From contig JADLFO010000124.1 of the NCBI GenBank assembly GCA_020845455.1, forward strand, positions 1 to 43,092: 43,092 nt of DNA, given 5' to 3'. Made by a program: the position numbers and the translations under genes. The stretch's first letter is position 1, and every line of letters starts with the position of its first letter. A model generated the notes under the pieces. It was not told where the DNA came from, made no database searches, and was given only the letters and a program-made list of their open reading frames with translations. The stretch is from Caldilineaceae bacterium. Its GTDB lineage: Bacteria > Chloroflexota > Anaerolineae > Caldilineales > Caldilineaceae. Shown here in pieces: positions 1-8,372 of the stretch.

Positions 1-1239
1 ATGAGTAAAAGCATCGGCATCTTGACGGCAGGCGGCGACAGCCCAGGTCTCAACGCCGCGATCCGCGGCATCGGCAAAGCGGCCCATACCTTCCACGACA
101 TGAACGTGATCGGCTTTCGCGACGGCTTCCGCGGCCTGATGGAAAATCGGACGATAGCGCTGAACCCCAGCAGCCTGTCAGGCATCCTGACCGTGGGCGG
201 CACCATCTTGGGCACCAGCCGCGACAAACCCGACCGCATGCCGGTGGGCGGCAAACTGATGGACATGACCGAGGTGATCGTCGCCAACTATGAAAAACAC
301 CACCTCGACGCGCTGGTCTGTCTGGGCGGCGGCGGAACCCAGAAGAACGCCTATCACCTCATGCAGCACGGGCTGAACATCATCACCCTGCCCAAGACGA
401 TCGACAACGACGTGCCCATGACCGACGTGACCTTTGGCTTTGACACGGCCCTGGGGATCGCCACCGAAGCGATTGACCGGCTGCACAGCACGGCGCACAG
501 CCACCACCGCATCATCGTCGTCGAGATCATGGGGCACCGCGCCGGCTGGCTGGCGCTCGGCGCGGGCATCGCCGGCGGGGCCGATGTCATTCTGATCCCG
601 GAGATCCCCTACGACGTGAATGTGGTGGCGGAGGCCATCCGCCGGCGCAGCATCGCCGGCAGCCGCTTTAGTATTGTGGCCGTGGCCGAAGGCGCGATCT
701 CAAAGGAGCAGGCGACTTCGCTGGCTGCGGTCTATGCCGGTCAGACGGAGCGCAGCGCCGAGGACAGACACAACGGCGACCAGCCCGCCAAGGGTAAGGC
801 ACGCAAGGGCGGCAAGCAGTCCAAAGAGGACAAGGACGAAAAAGTAGACAAGGGCGAGAAACCGGCGAAGGGCGAGAAAGAGGCCAAAAAGGCGCTCAAG
901 GCCAAAATTCTAGAGTTGGAAGCACAGCAGGCCGGGAACACGCTGCGGCTGGCGCAACAACTGGAGCAGTTGACCGGGTTGGAATCGCGGCTCACGATCC
1001 TGGGCCATCTGCAGCGCGGCGGCACGCCTTCGGCTGCCGACCGGCTCTTGGCAACCCGTCTGGGCACAGCCTGCGCCGAACTGATCAACGAGGACGTCTA
1101 CGGTGTGATGGTGGCGGCGCGCGGCGAGGAGACTGCGCCTGTGCCGCTCGACCAAGTGGCAGGCAAACTCAAGACCGTGCCGCTGGATCATCAATGGCTC
1201 GACTGCGCGCGGCGGGTGGGAACCTGCCTCGGCGACTGA
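1..1239 (+). CDS. pfkA: 6-phosphofructokinase with Lys-rich insertion
   Basis: Phosphorylates fructose 6-phosphate to the 1,6-bisphosphate in glycolysis; cytoplasmic. The N-terminal nucleotide loop ([13 protein letters not shown], residues 11-23), the PKTIDND catalytic motif (131-137, base Asp135) and the [10 protein letters not shown] substrate segment are clear. Gly112 and Lys132 occupy the positions of E. coli Gly104 and Gly124. The Gly/Lys pair is known from ATP-using group III enzymes, whereas PPi enzymes carry Asp at the first site, so ATP is the likelier donor. The usual metal-binding Asp (E. coli Asp103) is Gly111 here (GGGGT), which is odd. About 60 residues (roughly 249-310), very rich in Lys, Glu, Asp and Gly, interrupt the C-terminal half and make the protein longer (412 aa) than the usual 320-360. 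The start is the first base of the window, so the promoter is not visible. The family is certain; the phosphoryl donor is inferred. Confidence 0.93.
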   Translation: MSKSIGILTAGGDSPGLNAAIRGIGKAAHTFHDMNVIGFRDGFRGLMENRTIALNPSSLSGILTVGGTILGTSRDKPDRMPVGGKLMDMTEVIVANYEKHHLDALVCLGGGGTQKNAYHLMQHGLNIITLPKTIDNDVPMTDVTFGFDTALGIATEAIDRLHSTAHSHHRIIVVEIMGHRAGWLALGAGIAGGADVILIPEIPYDVNVVAEAIRRRSIAGSRFSIVAVAEGAISKEQATSLAAVYAGQTERSAEDRHNGDQPAKGKARKGGKQSKEDKDEKVDKGEKPAKGEKEAKKALKAKILELEAQQAGNTLRLAQQLEQLTGLESRLTILGHLQRGGTPSAADRLLATRLGTACAELINEDVYGVMVAARGEETAPVPLDQVAGKLKTVPLDHQWLDCARRVGTCLGD

Positions 1240-1276
1240 GCGCCCATCCGGCCCATCCCCAGATACAGAGCTGACG

Positions 1277-2371
1277 ATGGCTGCCGATATCGGCGTGCGG
1301 GCCGATTTCTCGCGTATCCGCTATGCCCAATGTTGGGAGGACGCGGATATCCTGGTCGCCGCGCTGGCCCCGCAGCCGGAGCATACGCTGCTGTCGATTG
1401 CCTCTGCCGGCGACAACACGCTGGCGCTGCTGGCCCAAGGGCCGCGCCGGGTGGTGGCGCTTGACTTGAGTCCCGCCCAGATCGCCTGTCTGGAGCTGCG
1501 CGTGGCGGCCTACCGGCGGCTCGACTACCCTGAGATGCTGGCGCTGCTAGGTGCGCGACCCAGCGCACGCCGCGCCGACCTCTACGCCCGCTGCCGCCCG
1601 TACCTGAGCCTCGACGCCCAACGTTTTTGGGATGCTCACCCCGATCTGATCGCGGCGGGCATTGCCAACAGCGGGCGTTTTGAGCGTTATCTGCGCCTCT
1701 TCGGCACACGCATCCTCCCCTTGATCCACAGCCATCGCACGCGCATGGCGCTGCTGACCCCACGCAGCCCGGCGCAGCGTGCCCAGTTTTACGCCGTCTG
1801 GGACAACCGCCGCTGGCGCGCTTTCTTTCGCCTCTTCTTCTCGCGCTGGGTCATGGCGCGCATGGGTCGCGCGCCGGAATTCTTTCGCTATGTGCAGGGC
1901 AGCGTGGCCGACCGGCTCTTGCAGCGCGCCCAATATGCGTTCACCGTGTTGGACCCCAGCGCCAACCCCTATTTGCAGTGGATCCTCCTGGGACATCACG
2001 GCCCGGCGCTGCCCTATGCCCTGCGCCCGGAGAACTTCCAGCCGATCCGCGCCCACCTCGACCGGCTGGAATGGCTCTGTGCGCCGCTGGAGCGCTATTT
2101 GGAGAGCGTGCCCTCCGGCGCTTTCAACGGCTATAACCTGAGTGACATCTTTGAATATCTCGACCTGCCCGCCTATCACGGCCTGCTGGCGCGCTTGGCG
2201 GACGCCGCCCAGCCCGGCGCACGGCTGGCCTATTGGAACATGCTCGCCCCGCGCCGCCGGCCCGACGCGCTGGCCGACCGGCTGCGCCCGCTCTCTGACC
2301 TGGCGACGGCGCTCTATGCTCAGGACAAGGCCTTTTTCTACAGCGCCTTCGTGGTTGAAGAGGTCTGTTGA
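1277..2371 (+). CDS. btaA: BtaA-like S-adenosylmethionine:diacylglycerol 3-amino-3-carboxypropyltransferase (DUF3419)
   Basis: Predicted to transfer the aminocarboxypropyl group of S-adenosylmethionine to diacylglycerol, the first step of betaine lipid (DGTS) synthesis. The N-terminus carries the family signature RYAQCWEDADIL (about residues 15-26), then the SAM-binding loop IASAGDNTLALL and the VVALDLSPAQIACLELR strand-helix. The C-terminal third has the expected NGYNLSDIFEYL segment. At 364 aa it is close to family length. It lies 37 bases after pfkA and 16 bases before a polytopic lipid-kinase-like gene. No BtaB-type N-methyltransferase is seen in the window, so the final head group is unknown. 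The family call is strong; lipid substrate identity is inferred. Confidence 0.85.
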   Translation: MAADIGVRADFSRIRYAQCWEDADILVAALAPQPEHTLLSIASAGDNTLALLAQGPRRVVALDLSPAQIACLELRVAAYRRLDYPEMLALLGARPSARRADLYARCRPYLSLDAQRFWDAHPDLIAAGIANSGRFERYLRLFGTRILPLIHSHRTRMALLTPRSPAQRAQFYAVWDNRRWRAFFRLFFSRWVMARMGRAPEFFRYVQGSVADRLLQRAQYAFTVLDPSANPYLQWILLGHHGPALPYALRPENFQPIRAHLDRLEWLCAPLERYLESVPSGAFNGYNLSDIFEYLDLPAYHGLLARLADAAQPGARLAYWNMLAPRRRPDALADRLRPLSDLATALYAQDKAFFYSAFVVEEVC

Positions 2372-2387
2372 TGGAAGAAACCGGCTG

Positions 2388-3728
2388 ATGGGCATCGGGC
2401 TGCATGAGTGGCTTAAGATCGGGCTGGTGCTGGCGGCTATCGGCGGGCTGATGGCCGCGCTGGCCGCCTATCAGCGGCGCTATGCGCCCCATCCGGAATG
2501 GGTGCGCAAACTGATGCATATCGGCGCGGGGCTGGTGGCGCTGTCGTTGCCCTGGCTGTTCCACAATCCGCGCCCGGTGATCTTGCTGGCCGTGTTGGCG
2601 GCGCTGGCGATGGCCGGGGTCAAATGGCTGGCAGCGCTGCGCGACAGCGTGGGCCGCGTGACGGGCAGCGTCGTGCGCTCCACGCTGGGCGAGATCTGTT
2701 TCCCGCTGGCCGCCGGGATGCTCTTTGTGCTGGCGCGCGGCGACCGGCTGCTCTACAGCATCCCGCTCTTAATCCTCACCTTTGCCGACGCCAGCGCGGC
2801 GCTGATCGGCGTCTTCTACGGCGTGCGCCGCTACACGACCTCCGAAGGCACCAAGACACTGGAAGGCTCGCTGGCCTTTTTTCAGGCGGCCTTTCTCAGC
2901 ACGCTTGTGCCCATTCTGCTCTTCACCACAGTGGGCCGCGCCGAAACGTTGCTGATCGCCCTGCTCATGGCGCTGCTCTCCATGCTGCTCGACGCCACGG
3001 CCTGGTGGGGGCTGGACAACCTGTTGATCCCGGTCTTGAGCTTTTTGATGCTGCGCGTCTTTATGGGGCTGGATGTCGCCAGCCTGACGCTGCACCTCAG
3101 CGTGACCGCCGCCATGATGATCTTGGCTATAGCGTGGCGCAAACGCACCACACTCAACGACAGCGCCCTGCTGGCCACGGCCATCTACGGCTATCTTTGC
3201 TGGACCTTGGGTGGGTGGGAATGGGTGCTGCCGCCGCTGCTGCTCTTTCTGAGCTATAATATCCTCTCACCTATGGATGTGGGGCAAAACCGCCGCCCCT
3301 ATACCGTACAGGTGGTGTTGGGCGTGGGCGCGGTGGGGCTGTTCTGGTTGATCCTGGCGGCGGTGTCGCGCAGCGGGCGCGACTATGACTACCCTTTTAT
3401 GTTGAGCTTCGCCGCGCAGTTGGCGATGATCGGGCTGGCGCGCTATATGCGGCTGCGCCGCGCGCCGGTCTATCTGCTCTTGGCCTGGAGCAGCTTTGTC
3501 AGTTGGCTGGTGCTCTTTGTTCCCTATGCCGTGGTAGCAAGGCTGGGGATCGGGGTCTGGGCGCAAGGGCTGATCGGGCTGCTCTGCGTGCTGGCGAGCG
3601 CGACGCTCTTCACCGTCACCCAGAGCGGACCGGGCGGCTATCGCAGCACGGGGCGACGCTGGCTGCTCCAAACGCTCAGCGCCGGTTTCGCTTCGCTGCT
3701 GGGCTTCGCCGCCATCCAAGCACTCTAG
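2388..3728 (+). CDS. Polytopic phytol/dolichol/diacylglycerol kinase-like membrane protein
   Basis: 446-aa integral membrane protein. The first ~200 residues resemble the CTP-dependent phytol/dolichol kinase family: WVRKLMHIGAGLVALSLPW near residue 40, then FADASAALIGVFYG and a GTKTLEGSLAFF segment near 150-165, the order seen in VTE5/dolichol kinase proteins. About 200 further residues form several hydrophobic helices not typical of the minimal kinase. The ATG at 2388 is chosen because it follows a GGAAG ribosome site and lies just beyond the btaA stop; the open frame upstream is only btaA read in another frame. Cotranscription with btaA suggests membrane lipid or polyprenol metabolism. Substrate cannot be assigned; the kinase call is by motif. 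Confidence 0.72.
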   Translation: MGIGLHEWLKIGLVLAAIGGLMAALAAYQRRYAPHPEWVRKLMHIGAGLVALSLPWLFHNPRPVILLAVLAALAMAGVKWLAALRDSVGRVTGSVVRSTLGEICFPLAAGMLFVLARGDRLLYSIPLLILTFADASAALIGVFYGVRRYTTSEGTKTLEGSLAFFQAAFLSTLVPILLFTTVGRAETLLIALLMALLSMLLDATAWWGLDNLLIPVLSFLMLRVFMGLDVASLTLHLSVTAAMMILAIAWRKRTTLNDSALLATAIYGYLCWTLGGWEWVLPPLLLFLSYNILSPMDVGQNRRPYTVQVVLGVGAVGLFWLILAAVSRSGRDYDYPFMLSFAAQLAMIGLARYMRLRRAPVYLLLAWSSFVSWLVLFVPYAVVARLGIGVWAQGLIGLLCVLASATLFTVTQSGPGGYRSTGRRWLLQTLSAGFASLLGFAAIQAL

Positions 3729-3758
3729 ACCCAATACCTAGCCACCCGGAGAGACGGC

Positions 3759-4769
3759 ATGCGTCTTGATCGCCTCATCGCCCCAGCGGAACTGTCCGAC
3801 TTTTGCACGCTGCCCGGCGCGCCGCGGCTCGACCCAACGGCTCCGGCCATGCGCCAGGCCGACGCCCACTGGCTGGCACGCGACGACGCCGGGCAGCCGG
3901 CGGCGCGCGCCTCGCTCTGGTGGACGCACGCGCCGCCCCATCCGGCGCAGCGCATCGGCTGTATTGGGCACTTTGCGGCGCAGGACCGCGCGCCCGCCGC
4001 CGTGCTGCTCGACCGTGTCTGCGCCGAGTTGGCGGCGGCGGGCTGCACGCTCGCCGTCGGCCCGCTGGACGGCAACACCTTCCGCGCCTATCGATTTGTC
4101 ACGCGTCGCGCCTTCGACGGCCCCGCGTACCCGCCCTTTTTTCTGGAGCCGGACAACCCCGACGCCTGGCCCGCCGACTTCAGCGCCGCCGGCTTCGCCC
4201 CCTGGGCCGAATACTATTCGTCGCTGACAACCCTCGACACACCCGATCCGCGGCTGGCGGAGGCCATGCGCCACCTGGCCGAACATAGGATCAGCGTGCG
4301 CTCGCCTGCCCCCGACGCGTTCGAGCGTGAACTGGCGCGGCTCTACGAGATGATCCTAGTGAGTTTCAGCCGCGCCCTGCTCTTTGCGCCGATCGCGCGC
4401 GCCGAATTTATGGCGCAGTATGCCGCGCTGCAGCCGGTCCTGATCCCCGACCTGGCGCTGCTGGCCGAGCAGGAAGGGCGGCTGGTCGGGTTTTTGCTGG
4501 CGCTGCCCGACCTGGCCCAGGCGCAGCGCGGCGCGCCGGTGGACACGGTGATCCTCAAAACCCTGGCGGTCCTGCCGGAACTGGGTGGGGGAGGCATCGG
4601 CAGCGCGCTGGTGGCGGTGGGGCAAGAGCAGGCACGCCAGATGGGCTTTCGCCAGGCAATCCACGCGCTGATGCACGACGCCAACCTCTCGCGCAAGATC
4701 AGCGCCCATTACGCCCGGCCCATCCGCCAGTATACGCTCTTTGCGAAGACAGTGGGGAGTGGGCAGTAG
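3759..4769 (+). CDS. GNAT-family N-acetyltransferase
   Basis: 336-aa cytoplasmic protein. The C-terminal half has the GNAT order: a strand in LALLAEQEGRLVGFLLALPD, then TLAVLPELGGGGIGSAL near 268-285, which is the acetyl-CoA pyrophosphate loop, and an Asn/Tyr-containing last helix. The N-terminal half (1-170) looks like a second, degenerate GNAT-like unit, with PLDGNTFRAYRF where double-GNAT proteins have their substrate loop. A GGAGAG ribosome site precedes the ATG. It closes the pfkA-btaA-kinase run, 30 bases after the kinase-like gene. The last residues (VGSGQ) and the TAG stop are supplied by the left arm of an intergenic repeat. The acceptor substrate is unknown. Confidence 0.75.
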   Translation: MRLDRLIAPAELSDFCTLPGAPRLDPTAPAMRQADAHWLARDDAGQPAARASLWWTHAPPHPAQRIGCIGHFAAQDRAPAAVLLDRVCAELAAAGCTLAVGPLDGNTFRAYRFVTRRAFDGPAYPPFFLEPDNPDAWPADFSAAGFAPWAEYYSSLTTLDTPDPRLAEAMRHLAEHRISVRSPAPDAFERELARLYEMILVSFSRALLFAPIARAEFMAQYAALQPVLIPDLALLAEQEGRLVGFLLALPDLAQAQRGAPVDTVILKTLAVLPELGGGGIGSALVAVGQEQARQMGFRQAIHALMHDANLSRKISAHYARPIRQYTLFAKTVGSGQ

Positions 4770-5052
4770 GGAGTGGGGCAGAAGGGCAGAGGGTTCACCG
4801 CAAAGTCGCGTATGGCGCAAAGACCAGAAAGAGAAGGCTTGTAGGTGCAGCATCGTACTGCACATTCTGAGTCGGCGCGAAGGGTCTCTCTGGGGACGTA
4901 CAGCCAGAGGGATGCTTCTTCGCAGACCCTTCGCGCCGAGCCACAAGCGGCGCCGGGCGCCGCTCAGGGCAGGCTCCGGCGCTACGCACCGCTGCGTGAG
5001 CAGCATGGCACACTCTGCCCTCTACTCCCCACTGCCTATTGCCCACTCCCCA
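4749..5052. repeat. Inverted-arm intergenic repeat element between convergent genes
   Basis: Two related arms face each other. The left arm (4752-4793) contains GGGGAGTGGGCAGTAGG; the right arm (about 5004-5052) reads GGGGAGTGGGCAATAGG on the minus strand. About 210 bases lie between them and include a perfect 16-bp inverted repeat, 4872-4887 with 4924-4939 (TCGGCGCGAAGGGTCT). Both convergent genes terminate inside the arms: the GNAT TAG at 4767-4769 and the mutM TAG at 5024-5022. No protein was recognised in the interior. It could be a non-autonomous mobile repeat or a bidirectional terminator. Confidence 0.7.
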
Positions 5053-5876
5053 CCCTGGCAGACGGGGCAGAAGTGTGTGGAGCGCTGGGCCACGACGATG
5101 CGCGCGATGGGCGTGCCACAGACCGGGCAGGGCATCCCCGTGCGGCGGAAGACCTGATGCCCCTCCTGCGCGCGGCCCGGTCTGCCGCTGGGGGGCAGAT
5201 AGTTCTGCAGCACGCTGTCGCCCAAGGTGCTGCCGCGCTGTTCAATGCCTTTGGCCAGCACGGCGCGTACGGCCTCATGCAGCCGCTCCACCTCGGCGGA
5301 GGTGAGGCTGCTGCCAGGCCGCGCCGGGTGAATCCCGGCCCGAAAGAGCGACTCGTCGGCGTAGATGTTCCCCACCCCCGCCACGATGCGCTGGTCGAGC
5401 AGCAGCGCCTTGATCGCCGCGCTGCGCCCCGCCAGCCGCGCCGCCAAGTCTGCCGGGGAAAACGCCTCGCCCAACGGCTCCGGCCCCAACTTGTCCACCA
5501 CCTGGGCCGGGTCGTCGACCAGCCAGATGCGCCCAAACTTGCGCGGGTCGGTGTAATGCACGCTGCGCCCGTCGTCGAGATCCAACACTACATGCGTATG
5601 TTTGTCGGGCTGGGCGTCGCCGGGCAGAACGCGCAGTTTGCCCGTCATGCGCAGATGGACGATCAGCGTGGAGCCGTCGGAGAGGCCGAGCAGCATATAC
5701 TTGCCGCGGCGGTCGAAGCGGTCGAAGCGCAGCCCGGCCAGCCGCGCCGAAAACTCCTCGTCCGTGGGCGCGGCGACCGTACGCGGCCAAAAGACGCGGG
5801 CTGCGGTCACGGTGCGGCCCGCCAAGTCCGGCGCGAGTTCGCGCACAAAGATCTCAACTTCAGGCAGTTCGGGCAT
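5022..5876 (-). CDS. mutM: Formamidopyrimidine-DNA glycosylase (Fpg/MutM)
   Basis: Base-excision repair enzyme that removes oxidised purines such as 8-oxoguanine and nicks the abasic site. The mature N-terminus begins Pro2-Glu3 (MPELPEVE), the catalytic pair. Lys59 lies in RRGKYMLL, the HxTDPRKFG motif is present, and ends in a zinc finger Cys250-x2-Cys253-x16-Cys270-x2-Cys273. Length (284 aa) is normal except for about 11 residues after the finger (QGGEWAIGSGE), encoded by the right arm of the 4749-5052 repeat. It begins four bases after the upstream anti-sigma-like gene ends, so the two are probably cotranscribed. Confidence 0.96.
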   Translation of the reverse strand: MPELPEVEIFVRELAPDLAGRTVTAARVFWPRTVAAPTDEEFSARLAGLRFDRFDRRGKYMLLGLSDGSTLIVHLRMTGKLRVLPGDAQPDKHTHVVLDLDDGRSVHYTDPRKFGRIWLVDDPAQVVDKLGPEPLGEAFSPADLAARLAGRSAAIKALLLDQRIVAGVGNIYADESLFRAGIHPARPGSSLTSAEVERLHEAVRAVLAKGIEQRGSTLGDSVLQNYLPPSGRPGRAQEGHQVFRRTGMPCPVCGTPIARIVVAQRSTHFCPVCQGGEWAIGSGE

Positions 5877-5880
5877 ATCG

Positions 5881-7164
5881 TCAGCGGTTCGTCGGCTCGT
5901 TGCGGCTGCGCCACCAGAGCGAGACCAGCATGAGCGTGATCAGCCCCACCCCGACCTGCGCCATGCGCAGCAGCCCCACCCCGGTGACCAGCACGCCGTA
6001 CGAGACGCGCCCGGTGGTGACGCCCGTCTCAGCGCCGCTCTCCTCGCCGGGGGCCAGGCTGGGTTCGACGGGCAGCACGGCCACAGCCTCTGCCGTTGGC
6101 GTCGGCTCTGGTGTGGGCACGGGTGTCGGCAACGGCGTGGCCGTAGGCGATTCCTGGGCCGCAGACGCGCCCGCCGGTTCGGCAGGCACAAAGTCCGGCC
6201 CAGATTCATAGGCTTGCGGAGGGAGCAGGCCGCCGTCCCCTTCAGCCCCCGGATAGGCGGGCATATCGCCCCCCACCCCGCCTGCGCTAGCCATCCCATC
6301 CCCTCCGCCTCCCATGGCGCGACCGTCCGGAGCGGCCATAGCGACGTTGGGCAAGGGGGCCACCGGCGTCAGCAGCGGTTCAGCGCCCTGGGGCGCAGAT
6401 TCCTGTGCGGCCTCCTGTCCGGAAGCCGGCGGGCCGAGCGCCGCGGCCATTGCCGGCTGTTCTGCAGCCGGCTCCTGGGCGGTTTGATCTTGGGTGGGCG
6501 GGGCCTCTGCCGCCTGTTCAGCGGCAGGCTCGCCGCCCGCAGATGCATCGCTTGCGGGCTCGGCTGCCGCCGGCGCGGCTTTAGCGAGCGGCGGCTCGAC
6601 GGGTGCGGCCGCGCTCTCGGCCTGCGCCGCGGGCAGCGTCTCCACACTGCCGCGCGTGACCGCGGGAGAAGCGAGGGCAACGGCGGCCTGGCTCGCCGGC
6701 TGGGCTTCGCCGGCAGCGGGCGCAGAGGCTACCTGGACCGAAGCGGGCTGCGGCTGGGTCGTCAGCAGCGCTGCGCCGGCCAGCAGCACCAGCAGCAGCG
6801 CAAAACTGGCCGCGGCGGCATTGCGCAGCACGGGGTTGCCTGCCTGCCACAGGGCGCGCCAGCTCGCTGCAAGGTCGGCCCAAAACCCAGACGCAGCCGA
6901 CGGCGCAGCGGATGAAGCCGGGCGGAGTGTCACCAGCGCATCGCCGAGTTGGGCCTCCTGCAAGACAAAGCTGCGCGGCAGCGCCAACTCCGGCAAGGTC
7001 TTGAGGAGTTGGACGGTCTGGCGCAGCGAGTCGAGCCGCCAGGCGATATCCGGTTCGGCGCTGACCGCGGCCTCGATCAAGGCCCGTTCTTGGTCGCTGA
7101 CGGCGTTGTCGAGATAGGCAGACAGCAGCTCATCGGTAATGTGACGAAACTCAGATGATTTCAT
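5881..7164 (-). CDS. Anti-sigma-factor-like membrane protein, Ala/Pro-rich
   Basis: 427-aa protein directly downstream of an ECF sigma gene, predicted to hold that sigma factor at the membrane. Residues 1-45 (ELLSAYLDNAVSDQERALIE) match the helical start of anti-sigma domains, but the His-x3-Cys-x2-Cys zinc motif is absent. A membrane segment lies near residues 117-138 (SFALLLVLLAGAALL). It is followed by about 250 low-complexity residues rich in Ala, Pro and Glu, then a second membrane segment near the C-terminus (VGLITLMLVSLWW) ending in a basic tail. The start at 7164 (MKSSEF) is chosen over a 14-residue extension because it aligns with the domain start. The signal sensed is unknown. Confidence 0.75.
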   Translation of the reverse strand: MKSSEFRHITDELLSAYLDNAVSDQERALIEAAVSAEPDIAWRLDSLRQTVQLLKTLPELALPRSFVLQEAQLGDALVTLRPASSAAPSAASGFWADLAASWRALWQAGNPVLRNAAAASFALLLVLLAGAALLTTQPQPASVQVASAPAAGEAQPASQAAVALASPAVTRGSVETLPAAQAESAAAPVEPPLAKAAPAAAEPASDASAGGEPAAEQAAEAPPTQDQTAQEPAAEQPAMAAALGPPASGQEAAQESAPQGAEPLLTPVAPLPNVAMAAPDGRAMGGGGDGMASAGGVGGDMPAYPGAEGDGGLLPPQAYESGPDFVPAEPAGASAAQESPTATPLPTPVPTPEPTPTAEAVAVLPVEPSLAPGEESGAETGVTTGRVSYGVLVTGVGLLRMAQVGVGLITLMLVSLWWRSRNEPTNR

Positions 7165-7206
7165 GATTCCTGATCGATGCTTGCCAGGCACCCCACAATG
7201 GCACAA

Positions 7207-7842
7207 TTATCTATGTTTAGGACGCAGGCTGGATGGCAATAGTTCCGGCTGCTGTAACAGGAAGTCGCGCAGCTTGGTGCGGGCGCGGCTGATGCGTGAT
7301 TTGACGGTCCCCATGGGGAACCCGGTGATCTCGGCAATTTCCTCATAGGCGTAGCCGTGGACATCGCACAGCGTCAGAACCAACCGTTGGTCGGCAGGCA
7401 GCGACCGGATGCCTAGTTCGATCAGACCGTTGAGTTCCATGCGCTCTACATAGGCTTGCGGGCTTTCGCTGTTGTCCACCAACAGCGCGACCGGCGTCTC
7501 CTCGTCGGCCTCTTCGCCGATCGGCTCGAAGGTATAGCGTTTTTGAGCGCGCAGCACGTCATAACAGGTGTTGACGACAATGCGCAGCAGCCAGCTTTTG
7601 AAGACGCCCCCCTTGAAACTACGCAAGGCGCGATAGGCCTTGATAAAGCTGTCTTGGACGGCATCGGCAGCGGCGTCTTCGGTCTGGAGCATACGATAGG
7701 CGACGCTGTAGGCTAGACGCTGATATTTGACGACGAGTTGGTTGAATGCGTTGAGGTCGCCGGCCAGCGTACGCTCGATGGCGGCTTCTTCATCTGGGGC
7801 AAGTTGAGGGGCAGTTGACAAAGTCAAGATGGCATTGTCCAT
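7207..7842 (-). CDS. ECF-type RNA polymerase sigma factor
   Basis: 211-aa sigma-70 family protein with region 2 (YSVAYRMLQTEDAAADAVQDSFIKAYRAL, about residues 45-75) and region 4 (LPADQRLVLTLCDVHGYAYEEIAEITG and the helix-turn-helix GTVKSRISRARTKLRDFL, about 150-200). This is the usual ECF layout without regions 1 and 3. The start is MDNAIL at 7842: the open frame continues upstream but would run through the tRNA-Leu gene. It lies 42 bases before the anti-sigma-like gene, forming the classic sigma/anti-sigma pair. Regulon unknown. Confidence 0.9.
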   Translation of the reverse strand: MDNAILTLSTAPQLAPDEEAAIERTLAGDLNAFNQLVVKYQRLAYSVAYRMLQTEDAAADAVQDSFIKAYRALRSFKGGVFKSWLLRIVVNTCYDVLRAQKRYTFEPIGEEADEETPVALLVDNSESPQAYVERMELNGLIELGIRSLPADQRLVLTLCDVHGYAYEEIAEITGFPMGTVKSRISRARTKLRDFLLQQPELLPSSLRPKHR

Positions 7843-7856
7843 GAACTGCAACACAT

Positions 7857-7885
7857 TTGACGATTGAACGGTCAGCCAGTATACT
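7857..7885 (+). promoter_or_regulatory. Sigma-70 promoter of tRNA-Leu
   Basis: TTGACG at 7857-7862, 17 bases, then TATACT at 7880-7885, giving transcription start near 7892, about 20 bases before the tRNA. The -10 lies inside a perfect 14-bp palindrome, GCCAGTATACTGGC (7875-7888). Because AGTATACT is self-complementary, a -10 hexamer also points toward the sigma gene, although no good -35 accompanies it on that strand. Confidence 0.75.
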
Positions 7886-7912
7886 GGCGTACAGAGTGTG
7901 TCGGTGCAGCAG

Positions 7913-8372
<460 letters not shown>

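Noticed and set aside
2142..2387. Upstream extension of the lipid-kinase-like reading frame inside btaA
   Set aside because: This part is btaA read in another frame; ATG 2388 has its own ribosome site and matches the start of the membrane domain.
4741..5933. Open frames across the repeat between GNAT and mutM and antisense to mutM
   Set aside because: They are shadows of mutM and of G-rich repeat sequence, with no recognisable protein features.
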